DNA of 64,000 nt, from positions 5,626,001 to 5,690,000 of the forward strand of contig JALMGJ010000019.1 in the NCBI GenBank assembly GCA_023362775.1, written 5' to 3'. The DNA is from Charina bottae (taxonomy: Eukaryota > Chordata > Lepidosauria > Squamata > Charinaidae). This document shows, piece by piece, positions 20,433 to 31,206 of the stretch. How positions within the stretch are numbered: position 1 is the first letter of the stretch; each line of letters starts with the position of its first letter. Position numbers and translations under genes: made by a program. Under the pieces are notes generated by a model. It was not told where the DNA came from. It saw only the letters and a list, made by a program, of their open reading frames with translations, and did no database searches.

Positions 20433-21459
20433 AAAGCAGGAAGGTGCCAGTAGTCCTATCTCACTTGTTTTGAAGGAGGTGTTATCTTTTTGCTAGCTGA
20501 TATTACAGTACAGTATATAAAACTATTCTGGATTGTTCTATTTCAGATTGTGGAAGATAATGGTGGCAGGTATGATTCTGAACACTGCCCACAGACATAA
20601 CCAAACTCTTCCTGCACATAGAAAGCACAGTCAGAAAGAAGAAAGTTTGCCTAATCTTTCCATGATACAGTCATTTTCTGTATATAATAAGTAGAGGAAT
20701 CTCCACAATTACTGGTTTGGGTGGGAAGTTCTGTGCAAGTCAGCCACCATTTCACCTTCTTATTGATTGATTGCTTTCTCCACATTCATGGAACTCCTCT
20801 CCTCTTCCTTGTCATATGAAAACAGAGAATATAGTAAACATTTTTACCTATTCTTAGAGAAGAAGATAACTGTTTGATACCTGGACCTCTCAATTTTCTA
20901 GAACTCCAGCTATTTATTGAAGATTTGTGAAATTTGTCATTCCCACTTGTTTTCCAGCCTCTGTCCAACAACTTCTGCCTAGAATACCTATCTACGTCTC
21001 TTGAACAGTAGGCTTTCTGGAACAAAAGGACTCTGCTTTTCTTCCAGATTTCCCTTTTTCCTGGAAATCCCCCACACAAATCTGAGTTTGTGAGGAGTTG
21101 TTTTTCCAGCCTCAGTCTAGAACCTACTGCCCTTGTTCCACTTCCACTTTTGTTTTTGAAAGAACTCTAAATTTCTATCTTTAGTCAAAGGAGAGATTGG
21201 GTGTGTTGCTCTGTGCCTATGTGACACTGAAGCATCTCTCCGGTGGGTAGATGTGAATTCTATCTGTACTGAGCACCTCAGTCTGTTTTCTGGCAAGAAC
21301 ACAACTATTGGTCTTTCATAGCTAATTTAACAGTCAGACTTTACAGAAGAATAGATGACAGAACACAATCTAACAAATCCTAGGGGGAAAAATGATTTGT
21401 TTGGCTATATTTTCCTGTCCTGATATCCTTTCAACCTGTCCTCCCTACCTTTACTAATT
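20433..21459. other. Unassigned DNA
   Basis: No recognised repeat or coding region. Confidence 0.4.
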
Positions 21460-21467
21460 ACTTAAGG

Positions 21468-21722
21468 CAGGGGTGGGGAACCTTTTTTCTGCCGAGGGCC
21501 ATTTGGATATTTATAACTGGGGACCGGGGGTGGGTGGGGGGTGGGGTTTCTGGGATTTCCGTGGACTGGGGGCTGGAGTTTGTGGGTGGGAGCCAATCAC
21601 AAGCACTGGGGGGCGGGGTTTGCGGCTGGTAGCCAATCGCGTGGAAGGGGCGGGGTTTGTGGGCGGGAGCCCCGCAGGCCTTAGGCGGGATACGGCCACA
21701 GGCCTGACATTGCCCACCCCTG
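21468..21722. mobile_element. Non-autonomous hAT element, CAGGGGTGGG family
   Basis: Longer sister of 3894-4074, with the same ends (CAGGGGTGGGGAACC and TTGCCCACCCCTG). The perfect 8-bp duplication ACTTAAGG lies at 21460-21467 and 21723-21730. The interior has two 'agccaatc' units and several GC-box-like 'ggggcggggttt' segments, so the two copies differ mainly in the number of minisatellite units. No transposase. Confidence 0.94.
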
Positions 21723-21730
21723 ACTTAAGG

Positions 21731-23888
21731 GCAATAAGAACATCAATGGAGCAAAGCTGTTATGCTTACTGTCTTCCTTTCTCATATGTTTGGAGAGGGC
21801 TCATCTATTTATTATGTCTGTGGGTAACTGTACATTGTACATGTGCAGGTGTAAAGTGCATACTCATGTATATGCAGTCTTAGCACACTTCCACATAGGG
21901 CCCTTGGCACCTAAAGGACTGCTCTGGCCTTGAGATGCAAACATTTTCTTACAGGGATTTGTAAGAACTGAATTTCTCCTGCATCCCTATACGTATGTCG
22001 TGTGAATACATTATGCATTTTTCACTCTTCATCCTTTTTAAAGTAGCCTGTCTAAGCATTGATGGAACTGCACATTTAAATCTAAGGAAACATCTCTCAT
22101 GGTGGGTCTGTCGCTTTCTTCTTTTCTGTTTCCTTGAAAAATTCAGGAGCCTTTTGAGTTGCCAATAAGCAGGGCTCTTTTTGAAATCACCCAGTATGTC
22201 AATGTGGAGAAAGAAAAGCCTACGATCCACAAGACACATTTGCTGTCGATGCAGCTACATAGAGCAGGAGCACAGGAGAAACCCTTTTAAAGCATGCCTT
22301 CCTTTCTTTTCCACCTCCTGCAGATATTTCTATCTCTTTCTTAGCTTGCTATTTTTGGTCTCCGAGCGACTCTTTTTCAGATCCGTGGCTTTTGCAAGCA
22401 GTCAGCCTTTTATTCTTGATGAAATGCCTATTTTTCTGGGCTGTTCTTCTCTAAAGGCTATCATAGTTGCTGTAAAATTTACACATAATAGCTTTGAGGT
22501 TTGGAAGGACTAAGAGGCACAGGGAGTTTCACGTCAAAGTAAATTTATTAATTCCTCTCCTAACAGAAAGCACATCAAAAATTAATGATGATGAGGACCT
22601 GCTGATCGTCTCTTGCAATAAACAGTCTCTCTCACTTTCCCTCTTTTTTTCCCTCTCATCAAATTTTACTTGCAGCTTCACATGTTTAATATGCAAAGTT
22701 GAAGGGGATATAATCCCCTGTGCAAGTGATGGCCCCATCACAAAATTAAATTCCTCACGTTATTACCACTGCTCTATAAAGTGTAATCTCAGGACTTCAG
22801 TTTTCAAACCTTTCGTCTATTGAAAGAATTATGTCAAAGCTCCATACTTAACATGGACTTGAAGTTAAAAGCAATGAAAATAATGACTAAACCAGGGACA
22901 GACAGTTTTTTACATTCTCAGGGACTACTTAACCAGGATTGGTAAATCTGTTAAATCAGATTTTGCACAGTCTAATTTTACTGCCTTCAGTTTATTCAGT
23001 TTTGCTTCCAAATCAGTTTGCAATGATATCAGAAAAGGCCATCTGGAAATGTAAGCATATGTTACCCATTTCTTTGAAAAAATGTAGTGTTTGTCCAAAT
23101 TTGAAAACTTTCCCTAAAGAACCCTGAATTAAGAGTCAAAATTAAAATATTTCTGGATCCCTGGTTGAACTTCAACCAACTTGACATGTCTATGATCTAG
23201 ATCTGTCCTAAGCTTTATTTCTGACATTTTGGGCTGTCAAGGCATTTGCACTTTCCCAGACAACTGTTGGTAAAGAGAAGAAAAAGTGTGATGGGAGAGT
23301 ATAAATCAGGTCTGAATCATGACAGATGTCCCTTCAGTTCAGAATATAATTTGAATAAATAAATGTAATTGAATAAACTGTGTCATTTCTGAAATTCTAG
23401 ATCACCCCAAATTAAATCCTGTGGTTCACGCATATTCCTATTTTTATGCATGTTCCTAATAGAAACCTTTTAACTTTTTCTTTGTTTTGTTTGCAAATTG
23501 TTTTCTTTAATACAATGCATTTTGTATATGAACTGTTACATTTTATACATAGTTGTATACATATTTTGAATTGGCTGATGCATTGCAAAGTTTGGAAACC
23601 ATGGAATTTCATGTAAAACTTTGGGAAGCACAAAGTGATCAGTTTGCAATCAGATGGAGATAGAATGAATTTTATAACAGGATGTTATACTTATGTAATT
23701 GAATATAATTAAGTAATTACTGAAGTTTTCAGTAATTTAACAACTGGATTTTGCTTTTTGCCATACAAACTTGCCTGTTAACAGGTGGGCCAGGGATCAA
23801 ATACTGTACTTACAAATCAATGCCAGGTTCATATTTAAAATGAGGCCTAAATTTTGGAATTTGGGAAAGCAATTCAGGGAATTTTATT
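21731..23888. other. Unassigned DNA, 2.1 kb
   Basis: No recognised interspersed repeat. The part from about 22500 to 22830 has balanced composition, little CpG and an octamer-like 'atgcaaag'. It could be a conserved non-coding element, but I cannot test that. Confidence 0.4.
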
Positions 23889-24095
23889 TATATGTTTGTT
23901 GATTTATTATATTTATATAGCTCCAAATCTCTAAGGATTCCTAGATATTTACAAGAAAGATAAACAAGAAACAATATACAATAAGCAAAAATTAACCTGA
24001 TTATTGTAACCCACCCAGAGTCCCTTGTATGGGAGATGGGCGGGGAATAAATTGAATAAATAAATAAATAAATAAAATAAAAAAATAGGCAAATA
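23889..24095 (+). mobile_element. LINE 3' tail with (TAAA)n
   Basis: 'acccacccagagtccc...gggagatgggcgggg' at 24009-24045 followed by 'aataaattgaataaataaat'. An older related piece ('tatttatatagctccaaatc') precedes it. Confidence 0.7.
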
Positions 24096-24193
24096 AAAGG
24101 TAATCGATTAATAAAAATATAGAATAAAATAAAATTAACGAAACCAAATTATTACCAGGCCAAAATGGAACTAAGGCCCACATGCTTCTGAAT

Positions 24194-24475
24194 TAGGCTG
24201 ACCATACGTCCCGTTTTGAACAGGACAGTCCCATTTTTTTAGCATTTTTCAACCGTCCTGTCGTTTTCATAAAAATCTCAATTTTGTCCCATATTTCAAA
24301 CCCAGCGGGAATAGCACGGAAGGAGGATCCGAGCCAGAGCGTGGACCGGGGGTGTGTGTTTGCAGGCGGGAGCCAATCAGCGGACCTGGGGGCGGGGACC
24401 CCTGTCTTTTTCATGAATACAGAATATTACATAAGACCCCATCCTATTTTGCCATCCTGAAATATGGTCAGCCTA
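24194..24475. mobile_element. Non-autonomous hAT-like element, TAGGCTGACCATA ends
   Basis: Ends TAGGCTGACCATA and TATGGTCAGCCTA are exact inverted repeats. A perfect 8-bp duplication TTCTGAAT flanks it (24186-24193 and 24476-24483). The sub-terminal 'cccgttttgaacaggacagt' and 'aaaaatctcaattttgtccc' are shared, inverted, with the copy at 36550. The interior has the 'aggcgggagccaatcagcgg' and 'gggggcggggacc' unit also found in the CAGGGG families. Confidence 0.92.
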
Positions 24476-24483
24476 TTCTGAAT

Positions 24484-24619
24484 AAGCTCTGTTTTGAGAA
24501 GATTCTAGAAGGCAACCAGGGTGGGAGACAACCAGATGACCACTGGGACATCAACAGTCTGGTACATCCAGCCAAGCCTTTCCTTCCCCTCTCTACAGTG
24601 TGGCATGGCTAATAGTTTC
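24484..24619. other. Spacer
   Basis: Nothing recognised. Confidence 0.3.
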
Positions 24620-25110
24620 TCCCAATTACATCAAATTATCTGGACTGATTCCAACTGGAGAATGTGTTAAGTCATGTATGGCTTTATAAGTTAGTACCAG
24701 CACTTTAATTTGCACCTGGATGCCTGGGGTAATGTCCTGCCACCAGTAAATGCCAGGCAGCACACAGGCCATGCATTCTGAACCAATGACAGCTTCTGGG
24801 TGATCTTCAAAGGCAGCTCCAGGTAGAGCAGATAAACACACTAAGTTTAGAGGCAACTCCTCAAGCAACTTCCAGAAGCCATCTGGATCGATGAGGCATC
24901 TGGGGTGGACCATTCAAATAGGTTTAGCCCTATGAAGGTCCTGGGAATCGTCAACTGCATCTGGTCTAGGAAGTGGTCTGAATTTGGCAAAGGGTTGGTG
25001 GTAATGCCCTTCACATCCAAATCCCACAGCAACTGCTCCAAAGCAAGGTTCACCTATTTGTATTGGACCTGAGATCACCTGAGACAAGCCCGTGGTTGCC
25101 ATGGAGGCCA
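24620..25110 (-). mobile_element. L2-like LINE fragment, decayed
   Basis: On the minus strand near 24680-24715 'KVLVLTYKAIHDL' matches the 'xxLLxxYKALHGLAP' box near the end of L2-like reverse-transcriptase proteins. The upstream sequence is open in short pieces ('QIGEPCFGAVAVGF') but shifted in frame. The left boundary is better supported than the right. Confidence 0.5.
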
Positions 25111-25660
25111 TGAACTCTTAAGCCTGACTCAATGTGGTGGATTTCTACCACCAGTCCAGCAGCCAGGTCCAGAAGTTCATATTTTTATTTAGTCAAGGGT
25201 TGGAGTGTTCTACCTTGCCCTTACTAAAAAGTCTAGTCCCAATTTGTCAAAGCATGAAGCTCTTGCCCCAATTTGGCATCCTGAGAGTCCCATTGCAGAT
25301 GCTCCATAGCATGTTCTGGTGGGAAGAGGAGAGGGGAGACATTTGTTTCTGTGGGACAGATATGTCCTCACTTCAGTAACATTTGCAAGCATCCTCAGTA
25401 AAAGCACTGCAAGTAGAGAGGCTGTGAACAGTTCTACAACCCCCTGCAAAGGATTAATGGGGTTGGACATGCTGTGGAATTAAATGGAACAAACCCCTCT
25501 TTGTTTCTCTCCTTAGGGAGAGGACGACTTAGCCCATCTCACTAGAATTTCTAGAGCAGGCCAGGAAGGTCCATGTAATAGCTTCCATAAGGTTAAGCCT
25601 ATTCGCACTGAGTTCCTCTAAAGAAATTCTGGACAAGGAGCTACCTAAGAGACCTAAGGG
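25111..25660. other. Unassigned spacer
   Basis: Nothing recognised. Confidence 0.35.
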
Positions 25661-26081
25661 GATGCGGTGGCGCAGCAGGTTAAACTGCTGAGCTGTAGAC
25701 TGCCGATCAGAATGTCGGCAGTTCGAACCCCACGCTTCAAGGTGAGCTCTCATTGCTTGTCCCAGCTCCTGTCAACCCAACAGTTCGAAAGCTTAGCAAG
25801 TAGATAAATGGGGACCACCTTAAGTGGGAGAATTTGCTGGCGTCCTGTCGGGAGCCGGTTCCACCGGAGGAAAGATCGGAGGAAAGATTGAATGGCGACG
25901 GTGAGGACAGACCCGGAAGTGACATAACAGGACATCAGCAGTCGGCTCAAGGCATCCTGGGAATTGTAGTCCAGAGCCTTAGAAGAGCTGGTTCCCTTAC
26001 CCCCTCTCCTGGTGCACGGGTTAATTACACTCTATAGTTGGTGACATTGTATAATGGTAAAAATGTATGTATGTATGTATG

Positions 26082-26112
<31 letters not shown>

Positions 26113-26185
26113 GCCGCCTAGAGTCCTCTGTTAGGGAGGGGATAGGTGGGGTATAAATAGCACTATAAATAAATAAATAAATAAG
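25661..26185 (+). mobile_element. Long tRNA-derived SINE, full length
   Basis: Best copy of its family. The tRNA-like head has A-box region 'tggcgcagcaggttaaactg' and B box 'agttcgaacccc' (25720-25731), which would recruit RNA polymerase III. The body has 'aagtagataaatggggacca' and 'gacccggaagtgac'. A (TGTA)n microsatellite (26063-26112) follows. The end is LINE-like, 'aagccgcctagagtcctctg' and 'ggggtataaatagcac', with (TAAA)n. The shared tail implies mobilisation by the TAAA-tailed LINE. Confidence 0.88.
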
Positions 26186-26671
26186 AGGCAGATCAAAAGA
26201 GCCAAGCTGTATCACATCACCTATTTCTCAGCCACTTTGCCAGTATCTTGAAAGGATAGTTTGTTTGTTTGGTTCGTTGGTTGGTTGTTTTTAATGTCAT
26301 AAAAAAAGAGCTCCATTTTCCTCCATCGTGCTCTGGACTTGGAAACAAATTAGAACAGAAAAGTACTGAACTGCCTGAGGGTGCTCAGGCTATTTCTGTA
26401 TCCTTAGAGCTTCCCTTCAAAGCAGGTTGGGTGGTCTCTGCACAACCCAAATCTTTTTTGCAGAAAAAAATCTTCTATTGTTCAAGGAGCATTTGCATTC
26501 TTACATCAGGGTACTCTTAACTGGATTTAGTATTTTTAAATCTGATTTCAATTTGAATTGAATGTGATTAAACTTTTACATTGGAATTAATTCTTTGTCC
26601 TTTTCAGTTCGCTTTGGAGAGAGCTGTCCAAATGCATTGTTTAGATGCCAATGGGCCACTGAATCCCAGAA
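26186..26671. other. Unassigned spacer
   Basis: Only short (TTTG)n-like and (GGTT)n-like tracts near 26262-26290. Confidence 0.35.
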
Positions 26672-26676
26672 ATATT

Positions 26677-27035
26677 TGTTGGAGAGTGTTTTCTTGCACA
26701 CGCAGAGTATCAGAGAAAGCAATCAGCACCAAAGTCCAATTAATGACGCCAGTCATTTTAGTAACTTAGTTGCAGTTATATTTGTTACTCATACAAACAG
26801 ATATTTACAGTCCTCTTCCAGATCCTTGGAAGTATTACAATTCCACATACCAGATAGTAGAAACAAACAAACAGGAGTAAACAGAAACAGAAACAGAGTA
26901 AGCAGGGTGGGGCAGGCAGATTCTTTTATAATCTTCAGCCTGGATCACGTGCTGCCTGACCTTTTAAAGTTTGCAGGTGTTTACCTAATAAGGTTATATT
27001 GCTGTGACTTATCCTCTAGGAATAATACACCAACA
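26677..27035 (-). mobile_element. Solo LTR, family B
   Basis: 359 bp with TGTTGG...CCAACA ends, flanked by a perfect 5-bp duplication ATATT (26672-26676 and 27036-27040). It is an inverted, shorter relative of 51196-51593. Shared parts include 'taatgacgccagtcatttta', 'cagtcctcttccagatcc' and 'ggatcacgtgctgcctgacc'. On the minus strand 'gattataaaagaatctgcc' has a TATA box. No internal region remains, as expected after LTR-LTR recombination. Confidence 0.92.
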
Positions 27036-27040
27036 ATATT

Positions 27041-27311
27041 GTCCATCTCTGTTGCCAGTCATAGAACTATGTTACCAGATTTTTTGCATATTGGATTAAA
27101 AGTTCCAGATTGTATTTTGACTGGGCAAAGATGGAAATGATTGATTGTTTTCTGACTTCTGGGATCAAAAATAAGCATTAATCAGTTCAGTGATGCTTCT
27201 AGAAAAAGTTGCTTTCATACACTATAAACATAATGGTGAGATTTATTATCTGTTGTTTGGCTGGTTTTTAAAAAAGCTATTACAGTTTTAGAAACTGAAT
27301 ATTAGTTCCTT
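27041..27311. other. Spacer
   Basis: Nothing recognised. Confidence 0.3.
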
Positions 27312-27500
27312 TGTCACAGCAGGTGGCAGCACTGAGCCAACCTTGGTTGAGCTTGAAAAAGCTAAGCAGGATCGGATTGGCTCACTGCTTGGATGGGAGG
27401 CACCAGGAAATCCCAGAAGGCAATGGCAAGCCGTTTTCATATTGTTGCCAAGAAAACTGTATGGATGTGTGCCTGAAAGCCACCAAGACTTGACCTCAAC
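27312..27500 (+). mobile_element. 5S rRNA-derived SINE, best copy
   Basis: 'agctaagcaggatcggattg' and 'gcttggatgggaggc' align with the 5S rRNA A box and C box. The 3' part 'cagaaggcaatggcaagccg', 'catattgttgccaagaaaac' and 'accaagacttgacc' recurs at 51700-51800 and, in reverse, at 1540-1605. The polymerase III internal promoter is partly preserved. Confidence 0.82.
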
Positions 27501-27509
27501 CTGAGGGAG

Positions 27510-27582
27510 TTTTTATTTATTTATTTTTCAAATTTTGCCACCGCCCATCTCCCCCAAGAAGAGGGACTCTGGGCGATTCAAG
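27510..27582 (-). mobile_element. LINE 3' tail
   Basis: (TTTA)n then 'ccaccgcccatctcccccaa' and 'agggactctgggcgattc', the inverted TAAA-tailed LINE end. Confidence 0.8.
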
Positions 27583-27624
27583 AAGCATTTGCATTCTTAC
27601 AAGTTTTTGGAGTTTTTACTTTTG

Positions 27625-27790
27625 CCAGCTAGATGTTGCACCTAGCTGAGCTCAAAAAAAGCTATGCAGGGTGGGATCTGATTAGTATTTTGAGAGGAAA
27701 CATCGTTTAAAAGAAAATCCTGGAAAAAAGATAGTAGTAAACTATTTATGCGTTGTTGCCAGAAAGGTACATGAATGAGTCCATATTTTT
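27625..27790 (+). mobile_element. 5S rRNA-derived SINE, diverged
   Basis: 'aaagctatgcagggtgggat' and 'ctgattagtattttgagagg' match the 5S-like head at 4150-4180. 'aaactatttatgcgttgttg' and 'ggtacatgaatgagtcc' match its 3' part. Confidence 0.65.
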
Positions 27791-27852
27791 CCAAAGAGTT
27801 GAATTCAATTCATGAGGCTCCTGTTTAGTTCCTTTGTGTATCAATAATAGAA

Positions 27853-27878
27853 AACACACACACACACACACACACACT
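27853..27878. repeat. (CA)n microsatellite
   Basis: About 12 uninterrupted CA units. Confidence 0.95.
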
Positions 27879-29911
27879 GCTCATGGCTATGAGGATAACC
27901 CACTGCGTTCCCTTGCTTCCAAAGCTGTCCACATGCCCCTGTGTAGAAGAACCCAGTTTCAGTCTGAACCACATCTAATTATAGTTTCCTCAGTAGCAGA
28001 GTTATGGAATATCTCTATCTGTAGCTCTGGAAAGGGTAGCTCATCAGACACAAATCTATGTAAACCTAATTAACTGTCTGTTTCAAAATAAGGCTGTTGT
28101 TTCACATTTTCATGAGAATGTAGACCAATATTTCTAGTTTTCTTTGTTAGCTGCAAAGCAGCTGTTAACAAGCATAATCCTAACACGCGTCTAACAGCCA
28201 TGTGCAAGGCCTGCTCCTAAACAAAGATATTCCTGGCAGAAACTGTAAAGTAGTTTGAAGTTCAAATAAAACGGGGGAGGGGAAATCTGCTGAAAAACAT
28301 ACCATTTGAAATGTTCATTACAGTTTTCATCCAAATTAGGAGGAGGCGGGGGGGGGGGAGATAATTTTTTTTGGATCAAATGGGGGAAAAAAAAGCTGGA
28401 AGAGATGTTGCTTTGGAGAGCTTCTAAGGGGGCCAACAGTGAAGAGTGTAGGAATTTGTTGTGACATTTCATCTTAATCAACTGAATTGTTATTAGGAGG
28501 AGGCACCAATTCGCATAGACTATCAGCATTCTCTCCTTTTCAGAAGGATTAAAGGAAAAGGAAAATATAATAGATTTGCAATCCATTTATTAAAGGCAAA
28601 GGGTATTTTGATTTATGCCCTGGATCTGGGTGATATTCTGCATGCCAAGAAAAAGAGAAGAAAGGGTCTGTACCAAAACTTAAGAACCATGTCTTCCAAT
28701 TCTCCTGTTCTATATTTTGACATCATTAAGATATTCCCTTCCCTTTTCCTCTTAAAAATCCTGCCAGCCTTCAAGGAACAGGGCATGTTTCACTCATGCC
28801 CCTTTCCTGTCAAGTAGACAGGATACGGATAAAGAAAAGAATGTAAAATTTGTGGACACAATGAAGCTGAAAAAAGGTTGTTAAGATAACTGTGACAGGA
28901 AGGATGCTTGCAAGCAGTCCTCGGATGAAAGCTTAATCTTTGTCTCCCCAACAAGCCAGAATGGCTTGGAAACTGCTCACAGGAAGACGGGGGCATGTTA
29001 GACAGCTGGGATCAGCCACTGGCAGCAGTGCACAAGCAGATAAATTCCTCTCAACTACCAAGGGAGACATCCATTTGAAATGCAGAGTCTTTATGATGTG
29101 AGCAAGCCTCCACCCAATATTCACTAAGAATCAACTGCATTAATGGGGGGTTTCAATCCCCATTTAAGCTGACTGAAGCATGGTTTGGGGTATCAGAGGC
29201 AGGAGATTACCCCCAAGGCCCTCCCTCTTCTAGATGGAAATGTTTTGATCCATTTAGAGCACAGGCACCGGAACGCATTCTCTTGATTGTCTGATTAAAG
29301 GCTGGAAACTACAAGAAGCTGGAAAAACCCAGAAGAGGAAAGGAGACCTTTGGCTTCAAGAATGTGTTTTTCTCCAAAGGAATAGGGGATCAAGATGAGC
29401 CAGAAAACAATGATTCTGATTTTAAAAATTGTTAATAATTCTGTACATTATTATTTAAGCTCTGTTGCCTCTGATATTTATTTTCTCTGTGATTGTTTTA
29501 TGAAACTTGGAACTTCTTTACAGCAGATTTGCCTCTAACATAGGAGCAGACCTAATTTAGCAGCTTCCTTTTCCTTCCCCGGATGCAGGAAAAATATATC
29601 AATCCAAAGACGCCTGTGTGTTTCTAGCCAGAGCAAGAGGGTGAAAGTGCAAAAGTAGAAGATAAGTACAAGTCCTAAAGTAGGAGATACCAAACATGAG
29701 AACCCTGGGTTGCCCCAGGAGTCAATAGCTTCCTTTCTAGTATCTGCTGCGCATCTTACATATAACATGACAAAATGTGGCCACACTTCGAAATGGAATC
29801 TGAAAGTAAAAGTTTTAAGTAAAACTGGTCAGAGTGAGGGTCTGCAGTCATGTAAAATTCTGTCCATGGGGGCATGACATAATATAACATCTATATGTCT
29901 CTGTTTTGAGA
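27879..29911. other. Unassigned DNA, 2.0 kb
   Basis: No recognised repeat apart from a G run at 28348-28359. No coding region I can support. Confidence 0.4.
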
Positions 29912-30374
29912 CCTTAAGGCAGGGGTCGGCGAACTTTTTATCACGGGAGCCATTTTGGCATGCTCGTGCACATTTTGAAATGCTCGAGAGCCAGGGGGTG
30001 GGGTTTGCGGGTGGGGGCCAATCGCATGGAAGGGGGCGGGTTTTGCGGGCGGGAGCCAATTGTGTGGAAGGGGGCGGGGTTTGCGGGCGGGAGCCAAACG
30101 TGGAAGGGGGCGGGGTTTGCGGGCGGGAGCCAATCACGTGGAAGGGGGCAGGGGGCTCACGGAGGGCTCACGGAGGGAGGGGGTGCAGCCAGCGGCTCCA
30201 CGAACCCGGCGGAGAAAGAGCTGCCACCCTCCGGCCGGCAGGAAGGGCGCGGGAGAGCGGAAGGCTGCACCCTCTCCACCGGGCGGGACCCGCGCCTCCT
30301 TCCCTGCGGGCGGGCGAGGCAGGGAGAGAAGGGGAGATGGAGGGGCTCCCTCTCCGGCCTCTGCGCCCCTTCAG

Positions 30375-30531
30375 GCACGTCTCTGCGAGGCCCGGCGCGG
30401 CAGGGAGGTGCTGCTGGCCCAGGACGCGGCGCTGTCGGAGGCGGCGCAGGAGCGGCTGCAGGGGCTGCTGCGGCTGGAGATGGCGCTGCTCCGTGGCATC
30501 CAGGTGCTGGGCGAGGGCACAGGCCCGGGAC
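30375..30531 (+). other. Captured exon-like segment, arm 1
   Basis: A pyrimidine-rich 'gcgccccttcag' precedes 30375, like a splice acceptor. The 157-bp open stretch ends at 30531 before 'gtgagcgg', like a splice donor. It encodes 'EARRGREVLLAQDAALSEAA' followed by 'QERLQGLLRLEMALLRGIQV' and 'LGEGTGPG', a helical, Leu/Ala/Glu-rich peptide. Arm 2 encodes nearly the same peptide. I do not recognise the parent gene. This reading (gene fragment captured by a hAT element) is inference from the splice-like borders and the conserved frame. Confidence 0.55.
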
Positions 30532-30887
30532 GTGAGCGGCAGGGCGGCGCAGGGGGCCTGGCCGGGGCGGTGGTGGTGGCGGCGGGGGGACGGAGCCGGC
30601 GGAGGTTTGCCGGGCAGCAGGACGGGGCGGGCGGCGCTGCTGGGGCTGGTGGAAGAGCTGGAGGGAGCGGAGGGACCAGGCGTTCCCGTGGGCACAGCGC
30701 GCGCTCTGCAACCCGCCTTGGAGAAGCGGCCGCGGGAGGCCCTCCGGGTGCACCCTCCCGCCCCATCAATCCCCCCACCCCGCCGTTCAGCGTCCTCTCC
30801 CCCCACTAACCCAAGCCCTGCGGTGGCCGGGGGAGCCGAGCCAGGCTCGGACCGGAGGCGGCCAAGGGGAGAGCAGGCGGCTCTTCG

Positions 30888-31057
30888 CCCTGCACCGCCC
30901 TGCCGCTCGCATCCCGGGCCCGCGCCCTCGCCCAGCACCTGGATGCTGCGGAGCAGCGCCATCTCCAGCCGCAGCAGCCCCTGCAGCCACTCCTGCGCCG
31001 CCTCCGACAGCGCCGCGTCCCGGGCCAACAGCGCCTCCCTGCCGTGCCGGGCCTCGC
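30888..31057 (-). other. Captured exon-like segment, arm 2 (inverted copy)
   Basis: Inverted copy of arm 1, about 93% identical by eye. It encodes 'EARHGREALLARDAALSEAA', 'QEWLQGLLRLEMALLRSIQV' and 'LGEGAGPG'. The donor site is changed from 'gacgtgagc' to 'gatgcgagc'. The copy starts inside the exon, so the acceptor is missing. Several of the differences are silent or conservative. Confidence 0.55.
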
Positions 31058-31206
31058 TCAGTGTGAGAGCCAGGGGGCGGGGTTTGCGGGCGGGGGCCAA
31101 TCGCGTGGAAGGGGCGGGGTGAGTTCAGCTGCGGAAGAGCCACACTCAAGGGGCCAAAGAGCCGCATCTGGCTCACGAGCCGCCATTTCCGACCCTTGCC
31201 TTAAGG

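Larger units (their letters stand above)
29920..31198. mobile_element. Large non-autonomous hAT element with captured exon-like inverted repeat
   Basis: Ends CAGGGGTCGGCGAAC and TTCCGACCCTTG are imperfect inverted repeats. The perfect 8-bp duplication CCTTAAGG lies at 29912-29919 and 31199-31206. The left 230 bp contain four diverged units of the GC-box/CCAAT minisatellite, and another lies at 31080-31120. Between them sits about 900 bp of very GC-rich DNA. It contains a 170-bp inverted duplication (30385-30554 and 30888-31057) of exon-like sequence. The long frames on both strands follow from GC-richness and are not hAT transposase. Confidence 0.92.

Noticed and set aside
26595..27140. 181-aa plus-strand frame
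   Set aside because: It lies across a solo LTR in antisense and extends into its flanks. No domain is recognisable.
29980..31122. Open frames of 380 aa (plus) and 310 aa (minus) in the GC-rich hAT element
   Set aside because: Both strands and several frames are open at once, as expected at this GC content, and the frames run through the terminal minisatellite. Only the short exon-like arms look coding.
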